Shown here: positions 33,237 through 44,652 of the stretch, one piece after another | Position numbering within the stretch: position 1 is the stretch's first letter | Layout of the letters: the number at the start of each line of letters is the position of its first letter | DNA from: Chlamydoabsidia padenii | Lineage: Eukaryota > Mucoromycota > Mucoromycetes > Mucorales > Cunninghamellaceae | DNA length: 64,000 bases | Assembly: GCA_025330725.1 (NCBI GenBank) | Contig: JAIWND010000001.1 | Location: 1,363,501-1,427,500, forward strand | Direction: 5' to 3' | The notes under the pieces: model-generated | Databases searched by the model: none | What the model was told of the DNA's origin: nothing | What the model saw: the letters and a program-made list of their open reading frames with translations, nothing else | Program-made: the position numbers and the translations under genes

Positions 33237-33476
33237 TCAGCCTAATGTACATCGTGCCATACCAAAATAACTATCGCAACAGCGATTAAAGTCGGCCATA
33301 TAGCTATAATCATCGAAATGGCAAGTGAGTTGGTCGCCCTCGTTCGATATTTCTCCATGGCAACCATGGCAGCAATCGGATGTAAAAAGTTTGGGAATCT
33401 TTTTACAAAAGCAATTGGCAGTTTCCGCGATCGTGATAAACAAAATAATGATGAATAATATCAGGCGATGCTTCAT
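33237..33476 (-). CDS. Small secreted cysteine-rich protein
   Basis: Single exon, 79 aa. Residues 1-20 form a clear signal peptide (MKHRLILFIIILFITIAETA). The mature part has nine Cys (22, 24, 35, 36, 39, 52, 66, 67, 76) in about 58 residues, including a CFC, a CCHGC and an NRCC. It looks like a disulphide-stabilised extracellular protein; an effector or antimicrobial role is possible but unsupported by homology I can recall. Odd Cys number implies one free Cys or dimerisation. Confidence 0.7.
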   Translation of the reverse strand: MKHRLILFIIILFITIAETANCFCKKIPKLFTSDCCHGCHGEISNEGDQLTCHFDDYSYMADFNRCCDSYFGMARCTLG

Positions 33477-33668
33477 GATTAAAAAAAAAAAGTAGTAACA
33501 AACAAACAGAAAGCATAACAAAAAAGAAGAAAAAGAATGGTCTTTATAATCTATTTTACCCCTGAGTTTTTCCCCAATTAACCCAACCATCTCCCTAATC
33601 ATCATAAGTATAGCAAGGAGAATGTCAGTATTTATTTATTAGATAATAAAATAAGAGTTAAAACTATA

Positions 33669-33970
33669 CTAATCCAAAGTGCCTTGAGTGTCTTTTAATG
33701 CCACCAGCCTTATTTCATGTTGTTGTGCATTCCAGTCATATAATCCACCTGATTGAATTACCTGTTTTAATGTGACATGTTTATCTAAAAAAAAAAAAAA
33801 GCAAAGAGAGTTTTGTCAACTATTATGTTACCCCATTGATTAACCTCCCCCTCTCCCCGCAAATCCACTTGCCCTTTGCCTAGACCAGCTAAAGGTACGC
33901 CACGTAGCCGTTTGGCAAGTTGAAGGTGCTTTTGATTTAGCCAGTCTAAAATGAAAAAAGAAATAAGCAT
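33669..33970 (-). CDS. Small unidentified protein, start uncertain
   Basis: Exon 33784-33669 and exon ending at 33832 join in phase (NQW|D KHVTLKQVIQSGGLYDWNAQ...). The upstream exon (LNQKHLQLAKRLRGVPLAGLGKGQVDL) is either read from ATG 33970 (MLISFFILDW) or spliced from further upstream: an acceptor TTTTAG precedes it and ACFKK|GTAAAT lies at about 34080, but the phases do not match. The protein is about 85-90 aa and I do not recognise it. A TCGGGTTTTGAAA motif lies on its strand at 34273-34285. Confidence 0.5.
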
Positions 33971-33971
33971 T

Positions 33972-33974
<3 letters not shown>

Positions 33975-34023
<49 letters not shown>

Positions 34024-34046
34024 TGTGTGTGTGTGTGTGTGTGTGC
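33975..34046. repeat. (GA)n-(GT)n compound microsatellite
   Basis: GA repeated to about 34020 then GT to about 34045, within the 5' flank or intron of the small gene above. Confidence 0.9.
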
Positions 34047-34394
34047 GTTGGGTGAATGGGGGGGGGGAGAATTTACCTTTTTAAAACATGCCATGAGATT
34101 CCTGCCTTGGTTGTTATCAGGCGCCTTTAAAAATGTCGCCTTTAATATTGTTTCCAGTAATACAAGTCGATTAGTGATTCAAGTCAATAAAAAAGTGCAA
34201 AAGTAAAAATAAAGCAAAAGAAAAGGGAGAATAAAGAATCAGACTTTTCTGATTCCCCATTTCAACCATAATTTTCAAAACCCGACAATGGAGCCATCAT
34301 TATGCAAAAACACACACACCAAGTTGATTACATTGTAAAAGGAATTTTTATTCAAAAAGATATAATACAAAAATAAATAACTAGACTAATAACA

Positions 34395-35238
34395 TTATAT
34401 ATCAAGTTGATCAGATTTCGGGGAGGATGAAACACTTGGTTTCCTTTTGCTTGATTCCTTGAGTAAAAATGAGATCCAGGCATCGGTAAAAGACTAGCCA
34501 AACATCAAGGTGAGTTTTTTTTTTTTTCTTTTTTTTTCGATTCATGCATTCATTTAATAGTCTTACCTCTTTTGGTTCGTTTTCTTGTTGTTGTCGAGGA
34601 CTTTGCCAACCAGCTAAAGTAGGTGAAGCATTCCCGCGTTGACCATTGTTTTTCATTCGAATCAGACCAACTTGTTCTTTTTGTTCATCCGTCATTTGTA
34701 ATACATTGGCGATAATTGACAAGATATCGTATCGTTTCCTATCGCCTCGTGGTGCCATGAGGAAACCTATCACCAAGTTGGTTATCAGTTGCCTATCCAC
34801 GTTGCTTTCATTGGATTCTTCTTTCAATCTTCGCATCGCTTCCACCAAATGTTCGTTCAATATGATGGCTATTATGTATTAATAAATAGATTCTATTAGT
34901 AAGCTCCTTTTTGTTTTGTTTTGTTATCTTTTACCTTCATGTCGTAACTTTCCAATCAAAAGATTCTTTTCCTTGATTTCACGTTCATATTGAGGGGTTT
35001 TGGCAACATCATGCTGGTATTGTTCCAATGAAGACTATTAAAACAAAACAAAAAAAAGTGATAAAGTTAGTATTCCATCCTATCTTTTTCTTCAATGTAC
35101 TTACCTCTGCTAATCTAGCTCTTTCTTGATATTCCATCCATGATTTTTTGGCCACCTCCAATTGGCGTTCAATATGTTCCACAGCAGCTCGAATCTCGGC
35201 ATCCTTGACTATATAAAATACAATAGTATGTGAGTCCG

Positions 35239-35272
<34 letters not shown>

Positions 35273-37235
35273 CAAATCACAGCCCCCTCCTTTTATATAT
35301 ATATATCACTTACTTGTTTGGAATTCTTCTAATACAGATTCCAAGTTTTCCAGACTGGCACGTTCCGCCGCACTGGACTGTTTCTGATCCGCTATTTGTT
35401 TTTCGCAAAGAGCCAACTTGGTAGAGAGACTAGTATTCAGATCCACTAGTTGATGACACCTTGTATCCAGTTCCATGACCGCCATTTCCAGTTCTTCCCG
35501 TTCTTGTTGCACCTTTTCCAATCGCATCTGAAGTTGATTCAAATGTCGTTCCTTGTTTTCCAGTTGATGCCCCGCTTCTTCGTCCCGAGATACCAAAGTA
35601 GAACGCATTTCTTCATATTGTTGTTTAGTTTGTTCCAGTTCTTCCGTGAGTTCAGCCACCTTAACCCGTAATTGCTTGTCTGCCTCCAGCCGGGGTGCGA
35701 GGGTTTCCTTGATATGCGCGATCTTGTCTAAAAGGGCATGGTGTTCTTGTTGGAGCTGCTTCACTTGGTCATCTGCTTGTTGGCGTGCTGTTTCCGAGGA
35801 TCTCAGTTTTTCTTCCAATTTGTCGAGTTTGTCCAAGAGAGTCTGACGTTCTTTGTTCAACTGTAATACTTTATCTTGGTGTTCCGTGGTGGTTGATGAG
35901 AGGCGAGTTTCATAGTCAGCGATCTTTGCCGACAGTGATTGGCGCTCCTGTTCGAGTCGTTCCATATTGTCCTTGAATGTCTGTCGTTCGGTTGTCACTA
36001 GTGTAAGCTTTTCTTCTAGGTCGGTACTGCTATTTGCCGTTTCCCATCGGATTTCCAGTTCTTCTTTTTCCGACAACCATTGTTCCTTTTGCTCTGACCA
36101 TTCGTTGATTGCCATATTTAGTCGGGTGATTTGTCGCTTTAAATCTGGCATATAAGATAAAAGTGTGAGCATATATTAGTAATCAATCATAATAATGTAG
36201 ATTGACAAGTAGTTTACCTTTGATTTCATCTCCATCTTGTTGGCGCGCGGTCTTTTGTTGGTCAGCAAGAGTTTGTAAATGATCGCGTAGGTACTCCAGA
36301 GTCACCATCAATTGGGGAGGTAAAGAACTGCTATTCACCATAAAGTTTTCAGTGTCGTTGATGATTCCCTTGATGTTCTGGTCCACCGATTCAATAGATA
36401 TATGATCCCCTGTGCTGGTGGTAGAAGGAGACGTTGGTGGCTGTTGTTCGGACGGGGGGTTATCGACAAGTTGTTCCATTTCTACATTCAACAGTTAGAT
36501 CACATTATAGCACATTGAGTCTTTTATTTTACCTTCAAGTCTACTTTGTAACTGCTCTACCTCCATCTTTAATGCATTGATAGTGGTATCTAATAATGTA
36601 TGATACCGGTTAGTTAGCTTCCACAACCCCTTTACGCAATATTAGTTGTTTACCTTTTTCCTTGACTTTTGAATTCGTGTTGGCCGTTACGGTTTCAATA
36701 TAGTGTTGGACTTGTTCGAGATTGGATATGTCTGGAAGAGCTGATGCTGGAGAAGTCTGGGTAATGCCGTTATCCTGTTGATCGTCATCCAAGTGTAGTT
36801 GTTGTAACAAGAATTCAAGAGTCGAATAATTACTTTTTTTTTGCTGTTCCAGTTGTAAAGCCCAGTCTTCATGATCCTTTTGGAGCTGTTGCTCTAGTTG
36901 TTCTAAAGATGCTGTTCGTTGGTTGAGTTCCTGTTGCAAACGATTGTTATCCGTGGCGAGTGCTTTCAGATGAGTGCCGGCCTGGGTCAATTTTTGTTGG
37001 TATGTTTGTAATTGGGTGTGTTCTAGTTGTGCCTTTTCTAGATGTTGTTTCCATTGTGCTTCTCTATGTTCGTATGCTTGTAGTCGTGCACGGAGCGCCT
37101 CGACTTGAGTGAGAAGGCAAGATATACACATAACAGTTAGTTCACAACGGTTAATATAGTACCAAGTCACGCCCTTTTCTTTTATTAAAGGGTGTTGACA
37201 GGATGGTGGAGATTAAACTTACCTTCAGTGGACAT
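34395..37235 (-). CDS. Coiled-coil golgin with GRIP-related C-terminus (Rud3/GMAP-210-like)
   Basis: Probable cis-Golgi tether recruited by an Arf-type GTPase. Nine exons: 37235-37223 (13 nt), 37103-36654, 36589-36533, 36481-36218, 36144-35314, 35208-35105, 35034-34935, 34868-34567 and 34493-34395, total 2220 nt, 739 aa, all in phase. Nearly the whole protein is heptad coiled coil (VEALRARLQAYEHREAQWKQ; LDKLEEKLRSSETARQQ). The C-terminal ~90 residues contain AMRRLKEESN, VDRQLITNLVIGFLMAPRGD, KRYDILSIIANVLQMTDEQK. This is the GRIP-related (GRAB) pattern of fungal Rud3. Imh1-type GRIP is the alternative. Introns carry long sense A tracts. Confidence 0.83.
35240..35272. repeat. T homopolymer (~32 nt) in golgin intron
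   Basis: Sense A tract downstream of the exon-5 donor of the golgin gene (intron 35209-35313). Confidence 0.9.
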
Positions 37236-38128
37236 TTCACGCTAATAGTGTCGTTAATTGGAATTGGGTTAGATGATAGAAGAGCCGGGGGACAATGAAC
37301 TGGAAAAAGAGACGGAGGAAATAAAAATAAAAATAAAGGGCACCTCATAATTTTCAATCCCCGACGACAAGCTTTAAGTTCTAGTTGGTAAAAAATAGAT
37401 GAAATTGTTAGAAAAACTAATACCTGGATCTTATTGTTTTTGTTACCATCAGTTTACCAACAGTCTAGAATTGATGTAGCCGTACTAACTAGATAGATTT
37501 GAATCCACCGTTACTAACTGTATTATATGATTAATCTCAATAATATAAGAGATGTGATTTTTTTGTTCATCTGTATTCCAAACCAACTATATAGTCTATA
37601 CCCTGTGTCCGTTAGTTAACGATGGACGTAGACTCATCTCATAAAAACCAACATCAAAGAAAGAAAGAAGCCAGGATGGGTGGGGCTTTAACAATCGCTA
37701 CCGGGGTTTGAATATCACGAAAATCATGCACAGCGAGTACCGGGGTTTAAAAATTCGAGCATGGTTAATCCAGAATAAATCCCACTTGGCTATCAGTCGA
37801 GTAAGATCCAATAAACATGCAAGCCATTCTTGAATAGGCTAAGCTTTACCTGAAGAAAATATAATGCATAGATGAGCTATTATAGCGAAATGGAGTTTCA
37901 TGATCCGAGTAAAAGTCGCATTGATGAGATTTGCGACCCCACCATATACATTCAAACATACCCCCTCTTAAATATATACGCAATAACAGCAAACCATTAT
38001 CCAACTTTGGTTCAATTGTCACACAATCCTAGATTTTATTATTTCATCAAAACAGTAGTAAAAAAGATACATGCTATACTACTAACAAAAAAAAAAAAAA
38101 AAGAAGCTATAATCTATGTATGATCCAT
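37236..38128. promoter_or_regulatory. Golgin promoter and RBMS 3' flank
   Basis: GTCGGGGATTGAAA on the golgin strand at 37352-37365. Two more copies in plus orientation, CCGGGGTTTGAA (37701-37712) and CCGGGGTTTAAAA (37740-37752), 39 bp apart, precede no obvious plus-strand gene. The frame at 37872-38123 is AT-biased and ends in poly-Lys; not accepted. No gene seen. Confidence 0.45.
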
Positions 38129-38717
38129 TTAGGCACTAGACACCAAAACAGAGTCATTTCCAATCTTACACTTTTGATCCAAATCAGCCACCAAACCAGT
38201 ATCGTCAGTCAAAGCATCGCCAGCAGATTGTTGTGAAGTAGTGAATCCAAGCATTGTTTCGGGAGTGACAGGTAAATGTTGAGTAGAATGGAATGAATGA
38301 TAAGAAGAAGGAAGAGGAGGAGGATGAGACCCAAGAGCTGCCATTGATTGAAATTCCCGAGGAGATGCCGATTTGAAGAGACGTTTTCTTGCTGTTTGAT
38401 GCTTGAGTTTCTTTTGAGCTGGTGAATCGGCGAATCTGACTTGTAATGCAGCAGAAGATCCAGAGATGGACTGTCCATTGAATTTGTCGATGATTGTGAC
38501 AGCAGAGTAACGATCCGTCAATCTATCAAAGTGATTTTAGTTAAATAGGTGTCATTCATTTTTGTTTTCTTACCTGGCGAATCCAACACCACGACTAAGC
38601 CCGGATTGAGGATCTCGTAAGATTCGGTTGGATATAGTTTTACAGGGTAAAAACAGGTCCTCCAATTTCTATACAATATATAAAACAATAGCCAGTTTAG
38701 GTAAATCCATCCAGATG

Positions 38718-38777
<60 letters not shown>

Positions 38778-40046
38778 TGTTCAGTCATATCCAAAGGAAG
38801 ATTGGAGATGTAAATATTTGTCGAGTTCTCATCTTGGAGGTTTCGCAATCGAGAGCTAAAGGATTGCTATAAACATAAAAACATGGTATCAAGTTAATAA
38901 ACTCGATCTATTCCACACACCCGTTTGACCTGTCACCCACCTACTTACTTGTCCTACACGAGCCAAGGAAGCCTGTAATCCATTACTGTTCAAGTTTTCA
39001 ATAGCCTTGAGACAATCTTCTTCTTTTTCATACATGGCGAATCCGTAACCTTTACAATCCCCTGATTTCTGATCCAAAATAGCCTTGGATGAGATGATGG
39101 AGCCAAAGGTGCCACACAAGTCCAAAAATGTTTCATCTGTCATCGAAGACGCCAATCCTCTAACATACATGTTGTGTGAATGATGGTCTTGTTGTTGTTG
39201 TTGTTGTTGTTGTAATTGTCGTTCATACTCTTCTTGTAATTCCATGTCTTCTTCTTCCTGTTGCCGTTGTAAGTCTTGATGATGATGATCTTTAGATTCT
39301 TGTGTACGAGGACGAGATCGTTTGTTATGTTGTTGCTGTTGTTGTTGTTGTTGTTGTTGAGATGCAGGTTGTTGATGATTGCTTCGTGGATCGTAAGGGC
39401 CAGGAAGATAATGTCGAGGAGGTGAGCCTGGTGAGATGCTGTGGTGATGTCCCGTTAATACAGGAGATGATATATGCAAGGGAGGGAAGCATTGTTGATG
39501 GTGATGATGAGGTGGTGGTATCACATAAGTCGCATGGGTAGGTGGTGACAAACTAATATTGGTGCCTTGGTAATGATAAGTTGGACTAAAAGGTGGACTG
39601 GTGGGATTCATAGGTGGTGATTGGTGAGGGTGTAAAACAGGTGAGCCTGGATAGCTTTGATAACCAGGATGAGAATAATCCGTGTAGTATTGCACAGAGA
39701 ATGGTGGGCTGATTGGATACACATAAGCATAATGTTGAGTTGTTTGAGTTACTGCTTGTGGTTGTATTTGATGAGGAAGAGGTGGTGGTATTGGTGGTGG
39801 TGAGACATAGTGTTGCTGATCGGTCGAGTCGCTGGCCCCTATCATGGCACTTGCTTCCATATAGTTGCCCATATAAGGAGGATAGGGAGGAGACGTGGGC
39901 GCTAGTACTTTTCCATTTTGATCAATAGTTAAAGGAATCATTTGTGGTTGATAGTAAAGAGGCTGTTTATTGTCGTGGTCAACATGGCTGGCTGGTGCTG
40001 CTATTGTTGATGATGTTGCTTTATGAGCATGGGCTGTGCTAACCAT
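38129..40046 (-). CDS. RBMS/MSSP-type RNA-binding protein with two RRMs
   Basis: Single-stranded nucleic-acid/RNA binding regulator. Exons 40046-38949, 38866-38777, 38668-38574 and 38522-38129 total 1677 nt, 558 aa. The first 260 residues are Pro/His/Gln/Tyr-rich and disordered, with two poly-Gln runs. RRM1 has NMYVRGLASSMTDETFLDLC and KGYGFAMYE. RRM2 has TNIYISNLPLDMTEQKLEDL, ILRDPQSGLSRGVGFAR. The spacing and these RNP motifs match human RBMS1-3 closely. The tail is Ser/Pro-rich. Intron 2 (38669-38776) holds a ~54-nt T tract on the plus strand, i.e. A tract in the transcript right after the donor. Confidence 0.9.
38721..38774. repeat. Very long T homopolymer (~54 nt) in RBMS intron
   Basis: An uninterrupted T run on the plus strand, A in the transcript, starting directly after the donor of RBMS intron 2. 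The exact length may be affected by sequencing. Confidence 0.9.
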
Positions 40047-40348
40047 CAAGGTATACTATTGGTATATAAGAGTGAGGAGTGCAGGGGAATATTAGGAGAA
40101 GGTAAAAAAAAAAAAAAAAAAAAGAAACAAAAAAAAAGTAATGTGAAAGAGGAGAAGAAAAGCGGTAAAAAGTAAAATTGTAAAAAAAAGGAGAGACACA
40201 TTTATAGAGCAAACGTCATCGACTGGCCATTTCTATTTTGCCACCCCGATCGTTCACCCTCATTTGACACGTGGTGACACACCCATACGCACACACAAAC
40301 AATAGAGACATTACAATCAACACCAGTGTTTTATTATAAAAGAGATAA
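40047..40348. other. RBMS promoter and carboxyltransferase 3' flank
   Basis: A tract at 40104-40122 (T in the RBMS leader). A weak CGGGGTGGCAAAAT motif variant lies on the minus strand near 40245. No gene. Confidence 0.4.
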
Positions 40349-42403
40349 TCAAGGTCTATAACGCACCCTAGGGCCATGTACCTTGATTTTTTCAAGACGG
40401 CCAGGCAGAATGTTTTCATAAACCATACGGACCCACCCACAAAGAATAGGCCGAGTTTGCCGAGGGTCAATAAGATCGATATCAAAGGATTCGGCAGTTC
40501 TAACTGGATAGATATAAATATAAAAAAAATGGTGTGTAAGACAATATTTAAATCATACTATGGTTTTCAAATCTTACCAGGCGATCGTACGGCTTCAAAT
40601 TTAGCCATGATGCTTTCATAAAGCTCCTGCCTTTTATCCCCAGCGGCATCGAGTTCACGTTTGTATGCGGCCTACATAAAAAGGAGAAGATTAAGTATAA
40701 AAGTGATCAAGATGATAACATTAAACTTACATATATTCCCCCTTCAAGACACATGATGTGAATAACAAGTTAGAATAAAGCCAGACCTATACATGTTTTT
40801 CTTCTCTTCTCTTACCTTCCAATGGCAAAGATCCCCAGTCCCCAGATGGCCAGGCAATCCTCATGTTTGGCACACGGTTATCAACAAAAGCAGCACCTGC
40901 TACACCAAACACCTTTCGCAAGACCACAGTAAAGTAAGGTACATCACATTGATACAATGATGCTGTCAAGGTAGATCCATGTCGAATCGTCCTATCATTT
41001 AAAATATATCATTAGTATTGCTGGTTTTGTACTTTGAAGGGGTTTCTTCTTCTTCTTTTTCACTTACGCTTCTTTTTCTGCTTGAGTACCTACAGCGAAT
41101 CCTGCATAATCAGCAAAGTTGAGGATCGGGATTCCAAATACATCGCATAAATCGATATGGCGCCTGAATTTATGACAACTAGCCACAGATAACACATTGC
41201 CCTGTTTACTACCGTCAAACGAAATGATACCCACCGGATACCCATCCAATCGAGCCAAACCACACACAGCGCCATCACCCCATCGGTTGCCTATTTCAAA
41301 CCAAGAGTCCTTGTCCACCACTCGGATGAGGATATCGCGTACTTGATAAGGTCGTTGGCGTCGTTTAGGAATGATCGAGAGCAAGGCATCATCACATCGA
41401 TTAGGATCATCCATTCTTTCAGTCCGAGGTGGTAGTTGTAATGTGTTGGAGGGCATGTAACTGAGGAATTGTCGAAGTTGAGCAAAACATTCGTCTTCAT
41501 CGACTGCGAGATTGTCGATTGTTCCATTGGCGGTATGTATTAGAGCACCACCGAGGGATTCCTTGGTTACCGTTTCAAATGTGGCATTAGCGACAATAGG
41601 AGGTCCCGCCGAAAACAAAGAGCCAATGTCTTGAGGGATGACTGAAAAGTGAGTGAGTGTCGCCCGAGCAGCACCTAATCCAACAGCTAAAGTAATCATG
41701 GTTAGTGATTATGTAAAAAATCCCTTCATTTACTATTTACCTGGTCCAAGAGCGGCTGACACCACGGGGATTTCGGATAAACTGGCAATCATATCATGCA
41801 TACCAATCAAAGGAGGTAAAATCGTACTTCCTTTATCCAAAGCCAAAGTGACAGATCCACCACCGCTACTACCATCTATCAAACGGACCTATATTACAAA
41901 CCCAATGTTAACATCAACAAAAAAAAAAAAAAAGAAAAGTAATGAGAGAGAGAGAGGTTACTTACAATAGGTATTTTCAATGTCCGTGCTAACTGTTCCG
42001 CAAATAACTGTATATTTTATAAAAAGAGGTATTCTAATTAGTTCATCAGTGTGTATATATATAATAAAGTCACTTACCGATTTCCCCCAAACAGCACCAT
42101 CAGCGTGTCCACCACGAATAGTAAAATCATCAGCAGCAACAATGACATGCCTGTGATCAATCCATGCTTTTCCTGCGATAAAGTTGGCTGGTGTATAGTC
42201 GTCCTTTTGTTCATCGTTTCTTGCATAATTCGTCCGCCCCGCAATACTACCGAGTTCGTGAAAACTGTCAGAGTCCACCAAGCGCTCGATTCTTTCCCGC
42301 ACCCAAAGTTTGCCAGTGGTTTTTTGTCGAATATAACCACGATCTTGTGTATTTGCTGTTTGGTTTTGTAATTGTCGTTTTTGGATTTCTTTAATCACGT
42401 CCT

Positions 42404-42464
<61 letters not shown>

Positions 42465-42593
42465 ATAAGGCATCAAGTTGGTACTTTTTCTTAAACTTAC
42501 CTTCCATTCCGACTTTTCCAATGCTTCGTCTATAGAAGGTGTAAGGTGATTAGTGATCGTTTTTAAACGATCAATGGGTTTAGAAGGTGGCAT
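40349..42593 (-). CDS. Acyl-CoA carboxylase carboxyltransferase (beta) subunit
   Basis: Transfers CO2 from carboxybiotin to an acyl-CoA (propionyl-, methylcrotonyl- or acetyl-CoA; not resolved). Nine exons: 42593-42501, 42401-42078, 42007-41966, 41888-41741, 41686-41068, 40991-40816, 40741-40731 (11-nt microexon), 40671-40578 and 40503-40349; 1662 nt, 553 aa. Motifs: GKLWVRERIERLVDSDSFHE near the start, GGHADGAVWGKS, RLIDGSSGGGSVTLALDKGS, LGPAVGLGAARA (N-domain oxyanion region), then FDGSKQGNVLSVASCHKFRR and IPILNFADYAGFAVGTQAEKEA (C-domain). The microexon encodes GGIY before AAYKRELDAAGDK, as expected for the family. No biotin-carboxylase partner lies in the window. Confidence 0.9.
42405..42460. 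repeat. (GA)n microsatellite in carboxyltransferase intron 1
   Basis: About 28 GA units, within the intron 42402-42500. Confidence 0.95.
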
Positions 42594-43192
42594 TTGAATA
42601 AATGAAGAAGACAATGGAAGGGAAAGAGAAAGAAAGAAAGAAAGAATACGGCGGATTTTCCCCACTTTTTACTTCCTTCCCCCCTTTTTTCTCACAAGAT
42701 TTCGGCTTACTCAAATATATTTAAGGTCCGCTCCAATAGCCATAGTGAAAAACCACTTGAGCATTACACTACGCTCACTTTTGCAGGAGAGTAGACATTA
42801 CCACATCCACTTTACTCACTGAAGGATTCAAAATAAGAGTTTTCTGTATATCAACTCTTGAACAGTAGCCTGAAAGACTTCTTCAGTGGCCTCACCCCTT
42901 GATCGTACTTGACAAAAACATAAAAGACTGATATATTGCAATCATTGATTCATTTATTTCTATACTCGACGGATTGAATTCTTTGAAATAACTTGGTATT
43001 GTCACTTTGACACAGCCCTGGCCTTCAACTGTCAAAAGGACCCTTTACATTTCATTCAACCCCCACCATTCGGGGGTTCAAATTTCCAAAAAAAAGAGAG
43101 TTCCATTTTTATGAATACACAACAATTCCCGCGCTGACCTTTCTTCTTCTTTTTTTAATCCAACCCACAACACTAACGATCTCATCAACGTA
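42594..43192. promoter_or_regulatory. Divergent promoter with two outward-facing motif copies
   Basis: GCGGACCTTAAA faces the carboxyltransferase (42720-42731, about 130 bp before its ATG) and CGGGGGTTCAAATTT faces the plus-strand gene (43071-43085, about 108 bp before its ATG). Otherwise nothing gene-like. Confidence 0.5.
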
Positions 43193-44430
43193 ATGGCGGC
43201 AATTAACGACAAAGTGTATGCTCGAGTCCATGAAAAAGCAAAGGAACACCAATTGACTGATCAAGAAATCAAAGCTGTCGATACCGCTAGACAACAGCTC
43301 AACTCACATAGTAAGGACGAATGAAATAACCATGGAATACAATTTTTTACATTAACCATATTTTCTTACTCTTATAAAAAATAGCATCTCTTGGTGGTTT
43401 TACAGGTGCTACTGCTGCCTTCTTAATTGGTAAAAACATGCAATCGATGTTTATCTCTGAACCAATATTCACTTTTTATGTTTTATGAATGAATGCATAC
43501 TTTTGTTAGGTAAACGAAAAAAGTGTAATCCTCTTCAGCTATTAGCACTTGCTGGTGGTGGATTCCTGATAGGCTCTCAATTCGGTTTGGTCAGGTAAGT
43601 CATGGAAAGTAAAAGCACAAAAACAAAAAGATAGTCTGTATGAACTCACTATTTTGGTTTACTACAGTGGAGCCTTGGCCGGGGTGCAAACGATCAAGAC
43701 TTTACCTAACCCACAACGAGTGGTCAGTGTGATTCGTGAAGTACAGTAAGTTACCATGAATGAAAAAAGATGGACAAGACCTTGAACCATGTATGTTTAT
43801 TTTGATTTTTATTTAGATTGGAAACAATGAATACCAAAGGTATGGTACCCTCACAACAACATCAACCCTCACTTCCATCCGCTCGCTCTAGTCCTATACA
43901 TGATCATACCACACCACAAGAACCAATCCATATAGATGATTCCTTTGCCTCGGAGGATCCTGCACTTCATGGTGGATATACAAGACCAGGATCTGAATTC
44001 CAAACTGATCGATGTAAGTTCTTCAACGGCAATTTTCTTTCAATACTAACCATGTACTGTACTTTTTTTTTTTTTTTGATACATAGCTGTACAATCACAA
44101 CAACAGAATGGATGGAACACAGATAAACAACCATCCATACAAGTACAAGTACAACAACGACAACAAGCAACAGCTAATCAACAACCTAGTAAATGGGACC
44201 AGATTCGATCGGAAAACCTACCTAATACAGCTTGGACAAAAATTCGACAACAAGCCAAGGAACAAGGACGGGATAACAAGAGTATTGAAGAAGCCAAGGC
44301 CAAACGGGTTGCTGAATTGAAGGAACGTGAAATAGGTGGCGGCGGATTTGATGATCTTCCTCGTACAAGAGAAGAAGCGGATAAACGGGTCATCGGTCGA
44401 CGCAATCAATGGGGTGATATGGCGGGATAA
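43193..44430 (+). CDS. Small glycine-rich two-TM protein (OCIA-domain-like architecture)
   Basis: Exons 43193-43310, 43385-43429, 43510-43594, 43668-43745, 43817-44013 and 44087-44430 total 867 nt, 288 aa. The N-terminal helix (LTDQEIKAVDTARQQLNSHT) precedes two Gly/Ala-rich hydrophobic segments (SLGGFTGATAAFLIGKRKK; LLALAGGGFLIGSQFGLVSG). NPQRVVSVIREVQ follows, then a long Gln/Pro-rich soluble tail ending RRNQWGDMAG. This layout recalls OCIA-domain proteins of mitochondria/endosomes, but the resemblance is architectural only. Function unknown. Confidence 0.72.
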
Positions 44431-44652
44431 CAAGTTGATAGAATTTGTTTAATTTGATCTTATAAAGAATAAAGAAATAAAAAGATGTCATTGTGTAAAA
44501 GGCAACATGTTATTTGACAAAATAGAAGAATAGTTGTTTATTTGGTTTAGTAGAATCAAAAAGAGTGTAGGGAAGGGATGGTGATAAGTGACTACATCTA
44601 ATTAAACTATGTGGTAAGGTGGTAGTAGTGGTGGTAGTAGTGGGGAATTGAA

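Noticed and set aside
33975..34046. Regular repeats considered as a CRISPR-like or satellite array
   Set aside because: It is a dinucleotide GA/GT microsatellite with no spacers, in a eukaryotic genome.
37872..38123. 83-codon plus-strand frame after two promoter-motif copies
   Set aside because: AT-driven composition ending in poly-Lys from an A tract, with no domain or splice support. The motif copies are kept as a finding instead.
43967..44170. Minus-strand frame opposite the two-TM gene
   Set aside because: Low-complexity Val/Leu reading of the antisense of CAA-rich coding sequence; the plus-strand gene closes in phase.
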